Below are positions 33,789-40,125 of a stretch of DNA of 41,795 nt, in pieces. A model generated the notes under the pieces. That model was not told the DNA's origin. It saw nothing but the letters and a program-made list of their open reading frames with translations, and ran no database searches. A program made the position numbers and the translations under genes. The stretch comes from Candidatus Obscuribacterales bacterium (GTDB lineage Bacteria; Cyanobacteriota; Vampirovibrionia; Obscuribacterales; Obscuribacteraceae). The stretch is from positions 1 through 41,795 of the forward strand of contig JAKFVU010000022.1 of assembly GCA_021732025.1 (NCBI GenBank). Direction: 5' to 3'. The stretch's first letter is position 1, and each line of letters opens with the position of its first letter.

Positions 33789-33815
33789 TTTTGGCTCATT
33801 TTCAGAAGTGGGCGG

Positions 33816-33896
33816 AGATCTGTCTGATAACTAGATAGATCTTATACAGATCCTTTAACTAGAAAATAATTTATATATACTTAGTTCTAGATCTGT
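33816..33896. promoter_or_regulatory. Cluster of AGATC / GATCTGT inverted repeats between obg and the PC4-like gene
   Basis: AGATC occurs at 33816, 33837, 33848 and 33889, with start-to-start spacings of 21, 11 and 41 bases, near whole helical turns. GATCTGT at 33817 and 33890 faces ACAGATC at 33846, and CTAGAA (33859) faces TTCTAG (33885) around an AT-rich core with TATATA. This looks like a shared operator and promoter region for the divergent genes. Confidence 0.4.
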
Positions 33897-34016
33897 TGGG
33901 TTTTGCTTGTCTACGTGGCATCAGAATAGCTGGGACCATTGATTTTTTTATAGCACTTTAGAACAGCCGCAAGAATACTTATCTAAGCCTTTAACGATTT
34001 AGGCTACGAAAAGACC

Positions 34017-34022
34017 AGGAGG
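34017..34022 (+). promoter_or_regulatory. Ribosome-binding site fixing a TTG start
   Basis: AGGAGG seven bases before TTG at 34030; decides the start of the PC4-like protein. Confidence 0.8.
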
Positions 34023-34029
34023 ATAGGAC

Positions 34030-34251
34030 TTGGAAGAGAGAATCACAATCCACGAAAAAGCACGTGGCGAGACCATTAACGTCTACATTGGTGAATATCG
34101 CGGAACCAAATATCTGCATATTCGTGAATGGTATGTAGATAAAGACCAAGAAGAGAAACCCACTAAAAAGGGAATTGCTTTGCCGATTGATAAAATTCCA
34201 GCCTTGAAAGAAGCAATCGATCGTCTAGTACCGGCTGCTGCTGAAGAGTAG
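34030..34251 (+). CDS. PC4/p15-like ssDNA-binding transcriptional coactivator homologue
   Basis: A 73-aa single-domain protein whose central part (about 18-60, YIGEYRGTKYLHIREWYVDK and PTKKGIALPIDKIPALKEAI) matches the PC4/Sub1 C-terminal domain, a beta-sheet plus helix that dimerises and binds single-stranded DNA. Bacterial members are small, stand-alone and little studied. The TTG start is supported by AGGAGG at 34017. Divergent from obg across a repeat-rich 240-bp spacer. The M23 peptidase gene follows about 85 bases downstream. Confidence 0.85.
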   Translation: MEERITIHEKARGETINVYIGEYRGTKYLHIREWYVDKDQEEKPTKKGIALPIDKIPALKEAIDRLVPAAAEE

Positions 34252-34336
34252 GGCGTTTTTAAATTTAGAAAAAGTTGTATGCTTAGCTAGTATCTTGTGT
34301 AGGCGCGCACTTTAAGCCGAAGGAATATCTAGTATC

Positions 34337-35269
34337 TTGCTGCAAAATTCTAAAACCGCTTTGAGCGGTCTTCTTCCATTAGTTCTATCAGTGCTAAGTT
34401 TGACCTCTGCTGGGGCTGCCCCGAGCGGAGGTTATTCTCATAAGGGTGCTGCTGAACTTGCTTCGACCGAAGCACCAGAAATTTCACCGCTTAAACTTTC
34501 GACTTTCCGACCGAAACAAGGCGAAGTGGTAGAGCTTACTGTGTTGGGTAAAGACCTTTCTCTAGAGCCTGGTGCTGAACCACCCGCTGTCGAGTTTCTG
34601 GGCAATAAGTACAAGCTATTTGCCTTCGATAGTGATAATGGTGCCGCATATCGGGCACTATTGACGGTGCCTGTGGTGCAGAAAGTTGGCTCTACTCCAG
34701 TTACGGTTGGAGCATTGTCGACACGTGTGATTGTTATGGACGCTCACTACCCGGTGCAAAGACTGTCGTTGCCACCATCCAAAAATAATTTCAACATGGC
34801 CAAAGGTGAAGAAGAGGCTGTTGATAAAGCCAAAGGCACAGTATCACCAGTTAGGCATTGGAGCAAAAACTTCAATGCTCCTTCTAAGGCAAGATTATCT
34901 GCCGGTTTTGGTTTGCGGCGCATCGTCAATGGCAAACTCTTGCCCGATTACTTTCATAGCGGCTTAGACTATGCTGGCTTCCAAGGCAGCCCAATCGTAG
35001 CTTGTGCACCAGGAGTGGTGGTGCTGGCAAGCACCGGAGTGTTCAAGTTGCACGGCAATACTGTGGCCATTGATCATGGACAGGGCGTAGTTTCATTCTA
35101 TATTCACATGCAAAAGATCAACGTCAAGTTAGGGCAGAAAGTTGATGCTGGTCAGTTAATTGGTGCGGTCGGTCAGACCGGTAGAGCCAATGGACCACAC
35201 TTGCATTTCAGCATTTACTGCAACAAAGTTGCCTCTAATCCGAGGCAATGGTATCTCAAAGCTTTCTAG
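34337..35269 (+). CDS. Exported M23 (LytM-type) metallopeptidase
   Basis: A 310-aa protein with a signal peptide (about 1-28, ending AGAA), an N-terminal beta domain (about 50-135, FRPKQGEVVELTVLG), and a C-terminal Peptidase_M23 domain (about 185-300). Zinc ligands are H207 and D211 in FHSGLDYA and H290 in GPHLHF; H257 and H288 complete the active site. It would cleave peptide cross-links in peptidoglycan or, if regulatory, activate amidases. All metal ligands are intact, so it is probably active. Start is TTG at 34337, because no ATG keeps the signal peptide; AAGGAA (34319-34324) is somewhat far at 12 bases. SepF, a divisome protein, is convergent next door. Confidence 0.88.
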   Translation: MLQNSKTALSGLLPLVLSVLSLTSAGAAPSGGYSHKGAAELASTEAPEISPLKLSTFRPKQGEVVELTVLGKDLSLEPGAEPPAVEFLGNKYKLFAFDSDNGAAYRALLTVPVVQKVGSTPVTVGALSTRVIVMDAHYPVQRLSLPPSKNNFNMAKGEEEAVDKAKGTVSPVRHWSKNFNAPSKARLSAGFGLRRIVNGKLLPDYFHSGLDYAGFQGSPIVACAPGVVVLASTGVFKLHGNTVAIDHGQGVVSFYIHMQKINVKLGQKVDAGQLIGAVGQTGRANGPHLHFSIYCNKVASNPRQWYLKAF

Positions 35270-35280
35270 TTATGACCGAT

Positions 35281-35312
35281 AAAAAAAAGGAGCAATTACT
35301 TGCTCCTTTTTT
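35281..35312. terminator. Bidirectional intrinsic terminator
   Basis: GGAGCAA (35289-35295) pairs with TTGCTCC (35300-35306) around a 4-base loop, flanked by A8 on the left and T6 on the right, so it can end both the M23 transcript (+) and the sepF transcript (-). Confidence 0.93.
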
Positions 35313-35364
35313 CTTGTTACCAAAGTGCTGTGTTACCTGCGCCTTGAATATTTTGATACCTGGT

Positions 35365-35388
35365 TTCCGAGATTCCGAGACTCCGAGA
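35365..35388 (+). repeat. Three 8-bp tandem repeats
   Basis: Three units of (T/C)TCCGAGA followed by a partial CTCCG. They lie in the 113-bp gap between the terminator and sepF, with no gene over them. Confidence 0.8.
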
Positions 35389-35407
35389 CTCCGGGGACAC
35401 CTGAGAA

Positions 35408-35423
35408 TGAGCGTAAACGCTCA
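35408..35423. other. Small hairpin 3' of sepF
   Basis: TGAGCGT and ACGCTCA form a 7-bp inverted repeat with a 2-base centre just beyond the sepF stop codon. No T-run follows on either strand, so it may protect the mRNA end rather than terminate. Confidence 0.5.
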
Positions 35424-35425
35424 CA

Positions 35426-35944
35426 CTACATAGGTTGAGCTTTGTTCCAGAAGGCTTCTTTGATGGCCTTTGAGGAAGTAGACTCAGAACTGATAGTTAC
35501 GCTGGCTGGTGCGAAGAGGAAGACACCGTCGCCAATGCGCTGTTGGTGGCCATCAATAGCCCAGCAAGCACCAGATAAGAAGTCGACTACTCTTTGTGAG
35601 CCTTCATTGTCGAGCATGTGCAGATTAAGAAGGACCGATTTGCGACCACGAAGATGTTCAACAATATCCAATGACTCTTCGAACTGTCTAGGTTCAATAA
35701 CCAGTACTTCGCTGACGGCCTGAGCATTGGGATGATCCAATATTTTGGCGCCGGTTCCAGGAAGCATTTGGTGAACTCTTGCTGGCTTCACAGGCTCTTG
35801 AGCATGTGCAACCGGATCGAGTGCTAGTTGTCCATTGGTAGCGTAAACGTCGTCGGAAGTCTCAAAAAGATCTTCGAAATCCTCGCGCTCGTAGTTATCT
35901 GCAGGCCCAAACCAGAAGCTTTTGAACTTTTGAACGATGCTCAC
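35426..35944 (-). CDS. sepF: Cell division protein SepF
   Basis: A 172-aa protein. The N-terminus (MSIVQKFKSFWFG) is the amphipathic membrane-targeting helix of SepF, followed by an acidic linker and the C-terminal SepF/DUF552 domain (about 80-165, VLVIEPRQFEESLDIVEHLRG, then VVDFLSGACWAIDGHQQRIGDGVFLFAP). SepF tethers FtsZ to the membrane in Gram-positive bacteria and cyanobacteria. GTG start at 35944 with a strong GGAGG (35951-35955) six bases upstream. It lies downstream of yggS, as in the ylmE-ylmF arrangement of Firmicutes and cyanobacteria. Confidence 0.95.
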   Translation of the reverse strand: MSIVQKFKSFWFGPADNYEREDFEDLFETSDDVYATNGQLALDPVAHAQEPVKPARVHQMLPGTGAKILDHPNAQAVSEVLVIEPRQFEESLDIVEHLRGRKSVLLNLHMLDNEGSQRVVDFLSGACWAIDGHQQRIGDGVFLFAPASVTISSESTSSKAIKEAFWNKAQPM

Positions 35945-36057
35945 TACTTTCCTCCTTACCCTATTGGTCTAATAAAATTGTCTATACCGCTGATTCTGTC
36001 TACTGTTACGTCTTTATTCTTACGTTTCTCTTTGCCGCTGTGAAAACTTGCTTGTGG

Positions 36058-36759
36058 CTAATTGCCAAAAATTGCTCTACCGAGCCTAATCATAGTTGAA
36101 CCACATATGATGGCTTCTCGCCAGTCGTCAGACATTCCCATCGATAATTCTTTGAGGGAAATACTGAACTCACTGTTGAGCTGATCGCGCAGGGCACTAA
36201 GACCGCTAAAGCTCTTGTGCCAAAGCTTTACGTCGTTAGTTAGAGGCGTAATTGTCATCAAGCCCTCTACCTTTATAGAAGGTAAGGCCAGAATAGTTGA
36301 AAGATTTTGTCTTAGATCTTCTTTGGTAAAACCTGATTTTGAATCGTCAGGCAAAATTTTCACTTGAAGAAGAATCGATTGAGTGGTGCCTTTTTGCACG
36401 GCAATACGCGAGACTTCTTCAGCCAAGCTCAGAGAGTCAACGGAATGAATCAAAGCGAAGTTGCCAACTGCCTGTTTCACTTTGTTCGATTGCAAGTGTC
36501 CGATAAAATGCCAATTAGAATTTAGTGCTACGTGTGGTGGCAACTCATCGCGTTTTTTTAGAGCGTCTTGAACGCGGCTTTCGCCAAACTCACTAAGACC
36601 CAACGAAAATGCTTCTTCGATTTGGGCATTGGTGGCATGCTTTGTTACGGCGATCAACCTTACGGCTTGATCGTCGATAGCTTCTCTCACTTTTGCGAGA
36701 TTGGCGGCCACTGTGGAGTTTCCTTTGGGGGTTTGGGAGAGACTAGGTTGGTCTGGCAT
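36058..36759 (-). CDS. yggS: YggS/YlmE-family PLP homeostasis protein
   Basis: A 233-aa fold-type III PLP-binding protein without known catalytic activity; it buffers PLP and affects amino-acid balance. The PLP lysine is K40 in RLIAVTKHA. Other family marks are FGESRVQDALKK, WHFIGHLQSNKVK, IHSVDS, LSMGMSDDWREAI and STMIRLGRAIFG. An in-frame stop lies four codons before the ATG, so this start is secure, though no Shine-Dalgarno is visible. It lies upstream of sepF by 113 bases on the same strand. Confidence 0.95.
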   Translation of the reverse strand: MPDQPSLSQTPKGNSTVAANLAKVREAIDDQAVRLIAVTKHATNAQIEEAFSLGLSEFGESRVQDALKKRDELPPHVALNSNWHFIGHLQSNKVKQAVGNFALIHSVDSLSLAEEVSRIAVQKGTTQSILLQVKILPDDSKSGFTKEDLRQNLSTILALPSIKVEGLMTITPLTNDVKLWHKSFSGLSALRDQLNSEFSISLKELSMGMSDDWREAIICGSTMIRLGRAIFGN

Positions 36760-37069
36760 TTTGCTAGTAAGTTACTTTCGGTTTCTTCGAGCAAACCGTG
36801 CGACCAGAAGTTTTTGAGTCTGAAGCGGTTGGAAAAGCATCACCACCGATGCCACCACCGACGCCTACTATTAACGCTCGGAAGAGATCCCTTTGTCAAG
36901 TCTCCACAGAAAATTTATCTTTGCCGTGGTGGCCCAGTGGCGCTTTGTCAGTGGGCGAAATCTATATCTGTTTTAGCTACTAGGGTTGTTCTGCTTACAT
37001 TGGAATGGGGTCGAATATATGCGTTATGCAAAGACGGCTGTGATATCTCCAATGGTGCACTAAATTTCT
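36760..37069. other. 310-bp gene-free gap between rsmE and yggS
   Basis: No credible protein gene on either strand. On the minus strand a perfect -35 TTGACA (36894-36899) is followed 19 bases later by TTAATA (36869-36874), a possible yggS promoter giving a leader of about 100 bases. A 12-base direct repeat CACCACCGAYGC lies at 36841-36864. GCCCA/TGGGC inverted arms lie near 36930-36956. A small RNA is possible, but I recognise no known family. Confidence 0.45.
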
Positions 37070-37939
37070 TTAGTCTAAGGTTGAGGCTATTGCGTAAGCA
37101 ATTCCGGCGGCCAAAATGGCAGCCGTCTCACCTCGCAAAATAGTCTTACCGAGAGAGATATTTTGAAACCCGTGAGCTGAAATCAATTCTTTTTCTTCGG
37201 CGGTGAAGCCACCTTCTGGTCCACTAAGAATGACTATACGTAAGGCGTCTGCGTTGCCAAGCGGTGAGCTGTTGCCCACGGCTGATGACAAAAACTGAAC
37301 TATATTTGGTGCCTCAATTCTTTCGCTCAATAGTAGATTTAGAGCGGGTTTCGATGAAATGTGAGCCTGTTGTTCGAGCACCGCTGCAAGAGAAAGTGGT
37401 GCCGCGAGTTCTGGTAGCAGCAATCTTTCTGATTGCTCAGCTGCTTCTCTGATTATATTTTGCCAACGCTTTTGCCTGCCGTCGCTATCTTCTCGTTCCT
37501 TTACTTTGACGACTGTGCGCGTCGAGGTAAAAGGTTGTATGCCGGCGACGTTGAGTTCGGTGAGCTTTTCTAGTGCCCACTCAAAGCGTGGCCCCTTAAG
37601 CAGGGGTAGCAATGTGACAACTTGGCAGCGTGATTGCTCTTTAGTGTTGGCAGTAGCTAGCTGTTCTAGCAGTTCAAAAGTTATAGAGTTGCGGCCGACG
37701 AGGTTGATCTTTGCTTTCCACATGTTGCCTTGGCCGTCCAATAACTTGGCGCAATCACCTGGCGCAAGGCGCAATACGTGCAACATTTGATGAACAATGG
37801 CGGCGTCATCAAGCACTACCTCATTTGATATGTGGGTGTTGCCGGCAGCCCTCCTAAATATCTCTTCGGCTAAGAAGAAATGAGACAGGCTCTTGTGGTG
37901 GCTGCTCTGATTATTGTCGCTTGTGTGCCGTTTTGACAT
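37070..37939 (-). CDS. rsmE: 16S rRNA (uracil1498-N3)-methyltransferase RsmE
   Basis: A 289-aa SPOUT-fold methyltransferase. An N-terminal PUA-like part (FFLAEEIFRRA... HVLRLAPGDCAKLLDG) is followed by the SAM-binding trefoil knot: LPLLKGPRFEWALEKLTELNV, REAAEQSERLLLPEL, the knot loop LSGPEGGFTAEE and LGKTILRGETAAILA. It methylates U1498 (E. coli numbering) of 16S rRNA in the assembled 30S subunit. The first about 18 residues (His/Ser-rich) are longer than usual. Divergent from accD. Confidence 0.95.
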   Translation of the reverse strand: MSKRHTSDNNQSSHHKSLSHFFLAEEIFRRAAGNTHISNEVVLDDAAIVHQMLHVLRLAPGDCAKLLDGQGNMWKAKINLVGRNSITFELLEQLATANTKEQSRCQVVTLLPLLKGPRFEWALEKLTELNVAGIQPFTSTRTVVKVKEREDSDGRQKRWQNIIREAAEQSERLLLPELAAPLSLAAVLEQQAHISSKPALNLLLSERIEAPNIVQFLSSAVGNSSPLGNADALRIVILSGPEGGFTAEEKELISAHGFQNISLGKTILRGETAAILAAGIAYAIASTLD

Positions 37940-38063
37940 TGTCTTTTCTGAGAAGGGTAGGCAATTTTGATTAAGTTCGCATCATTCTAAGGGCATTCTA
38001 CCTGCAATATTGTTTAAAGACAGCCACAGTACTGATGTTGGGCAAATTGGCCGGATACCATAG

Positions 38064-38072
38064 TGCTATAAT
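38064..38072 (+). promoter_or_regulatory. Extended -10 promoter for accDA
   Basis: TGCTATAAT, an exact extended -10 match, 85 bases before the accD ATG; TTGGCC at 38047-38052 is a possible -35 with a short 14-base spacer. A 12-bp near-perfect tandem repeat beginning TATTGCTG (38086-38109) follows in the leader. Confidence 0.5.
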
Positions 38073-38157
38073 TACCCTTTGCCTATATTGCTGTCGGTAT
38101 TGCTGCTGGCAGTAGTCTGTACCCCATTCCAATCATTTGGATGAGTCTGGAGCCAAA

Positions 38158-39087
38158 ATGGACTTAAAAGACTGGTTCGCCAGCCGTCAAAAGCGTAAAG
38201 AGATTCAGGAAGTAATAAAACAGCCCCTGACAACAGATGAGTACTGTGCCTTATGGAAACAATGTTTCCAATGCCGCGAGTTGCTTTACACCCGCGACTT
38301 GCGCACTAACTTAGATGTCTGCCCCAAGTGCGACTATCATTTCCGCGTTGGCGCTTTAGATCGCATTGAGCAGCTTGCTGATGAAGGCTCATTTGACGAG
38401 CTAGATGCTGACATGCGTTCGTCTGATCCATTGACCTTTTTTGATACCGAGGCCTACACCAAGAGACAGGACGAAGCCACGCGCAAATCAGGTTTGCGTG
38501 AGGCGGTTTTGACTGGTCTTTGTCGTATTGATGGTCATGAGGCTGCTTTAGGTTGTATGGACTTCGGTCACTTTGGTGGCTCGATGGGTTCAGTGGTCGG
38601 AGAGAAAGTCACTCGCTTAACTGAAGCGGCGTTGGAGCGCAATTCACCATTGATTGTGGTTAGTAGCTCTGGTGGTGCCCGTATGCAAGAAGGCATTTTG
38701 AGCTTGATGCAGATGGCTAAAACCAGTTCAGCTTTAAAGTCGTTTGCTGACTCGGGCAACCTTTATATATCAATTTTAACCGAACCAACTTTTGGTGGTG
38801 TCACTGCCAGCTTTGCTATGCTTGGTGACTTCATCATTGCCGAACCGGGCGCTCGTATTGGCTTTGCCGGAAGACGAGTGATCGAGCAAACCATCAGGCA
38901 GAAATTGCCAGCAGACTTCCAGACCGCTGAATACTTACTTAAACACGGCCAGGTCGATATGGTTGTCAGCCGCAATAAGCTGAAAGAAACCTTGGCCCGC
39001 TTGATTGCTTTCCACAAACCGGCCGCTAAAGCGACTCCGGAAAAAAAGAACAGTGGTGAGCCTGCTCAACCGGCCGGACGCACTTAG
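38158..39087 (+). CDS. accD: Acetyl-CoA carboxylase carboxyltransferase beta subunit
   Basis: A 309-aa subunit of the heterotetrameric carboxyltransferase that makes malonyl-CoA for fatty-acid synthesis. The N-terminal zinc finger has C36, C39, C55 and C58 (CFQC and CPKC). The crotonase-fold core carries SSSGGARMQEG and PTFGGVTASFAMLGD. I chose the ATG at 38158, which has GGAG (38149-38152) five bases upstream; TTG at 38137 would add seven residues. accA follows 62 bases downstream, likely one transcript from the extended -10 promoter. Confidence 0.96.
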   Translation: MDLKDWFASRQKRKEIQEVIKQPLTTDEYCALWKQCFQCRELLYTRDLRTNLDVCPKCDYHFRVGALDRIEQLADEGSFDELDADMRSSDPLTFFDTEAYTKRQDEATRKSGLREAVLTGLCRIDGHEAALGCMDFGHFGGSMGSVVGEKVTRLTEAALERNSPLIVVSSSGGARMQEGILSLMQMAKTSSALKSFADSGNLYISILTEPTFGGVTASFAMLGDFIIAEPGARIGFAGRRVIEQTIRQKLPADFQTAEYLLKHGQVDMVVSRNKLKETLARLIAFHKPAAKATPEKKNSGEPAQPAGRT

Positions 39088-39149
39088 AATTTTGCCTTTC
39101 GTTTGTTCTCAGTTCAATATCAATTAGTCAATCAATAGACTGGAGTGCC

Positions 39150-40115
39150 ATGGCTACTGTCGAGAAAAAACCGATACCACTAGAGTTTGAGCAACCGTTA
39201 GCCATTCTTGCTCAGAATATGGAAGCTTTAGAAAAGCAGCTATCTGATAATCCTGAGTTAGAAGCCGATCTTGAGCGGATGCAAGATCAGTATAATTCGC
39301 TCAAACGCTCCCTCTATCTAAATCTAAGACCGATTGATCACCTGGCCATTGCGCGCCACCCACAACGGCCGTACACCAGAGACTATTTCACAACCTGGGA
39401 CCCAAGCTGGGTCGAGTTGCACGGTGATCGCAAAGGGGTGGACGATGGCGCCATGGTTGGTGCCCTTATTGAGATTGACGGCATCAAGATGGTGGCAGTC
39501 GGTACGCAGAAGGGTCGCACCTTACGAGACAAACAGCACTGTAACTTTGGCATGCCTCAACCCGAAGGATACCGCAAGGCGCTGCGCCTTTTCCGCCACG
39601 CTAATAAATTCCACCTTCCGATTCTCTGCCTAATAGACACTCCTGGTGCCTATCCCGGTTTGTCGGCCGAAGAGCATAATCAATCGCAGGCAATTGCCGA
39701 GAACTTGATGGAGCTGGCTGGCGTGACAGTGCCGGTGGTGGCAGCGGTGACAGGCGAGGGCGGTTCTGGCGGTGCTTTGGCAATTGGTGTCGCCAATCGT
39801 ATTTTGATGCTTGAGCATTCAGTCTATTCTGTGATTACGCCAGAAGGCTGTGCTTCGATTCTTTGGCGCTCTAACGACAAAGTTTCTGAAGCCTGTCAGG
39901 CCATGAAGATGACAGCCAAAGAAATTCTTCAACTGGGTGTTATTGATCAAGTAATCAGCGAGCCTCTCGGTGGTGCTCACCATGACTATTTGACGGCTGC
40001 TGAGAATCTCAAGAAAGCTATTGTTGGGCAAATGACTGAGCTAATGAAGCTTTCGCCAGAGCAAGTTCGTAAGGACCGTCAAGACAAATTCAGACGCTTC
40101 GGCAGCTTCCGCTAA
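39150..40115 (+). CDS. accA: Acetyl-CoA carboxylase carboxyltransferase alpha subunit
   Basis: A 321-aa partner of AccD. An N-terminal helical region (LEFEQPLAILAQNMEALEKQL) is followed by the carboxyltransferase core with RHPQRPYTRDY, LIDTPGAYPG, GEGGSGGALAIGVANR, and SVYSVITPEGCASILWR. Length is typical (about 320). TGGAG (39141-39145) precedes the ATG by four bases. It is convergent with the kinase gene only 10 bases away, with no visible terminator between them. accB and accC are not in the window. Confidence 0.97.
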   Translation: MATVEKKPIPLEFEQPLAILAQNMEALEKQLSDNPELEADLERMQDQYNSLKRSLYLNLRPIDHLAIARHPQRPYTRDYFTTWDPSWVELHGDRKGVDDGAMVGALIEIDGIKMVAVGTQKGRTLRDKQHCNFGMPQPEGYRKALRLFRHANKFHLPILCLIDTPGAYPGLSAEEHNQSQAIAENLMELAGVTVPVVAAVTGEGGSGGALAIGVANRILMLEHSVYSVITPEGCASILWRSNDKVSEACQAMKMTAKEILQLGVIDQVISEPLGGAHHDYLTAAENLKKAIVGQMTELMKLSPEQVRKDRQDKFRRFGSFR

Positions 40116-40125
40116 AACCAGACAA

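Noticed and set aside
36798..36983. 61-codon plus-strand frame in the gap between yggS and rsmE.
   Set aside because: No ribosome site, proline-rich from a simple repeat, and no recognisable fold.
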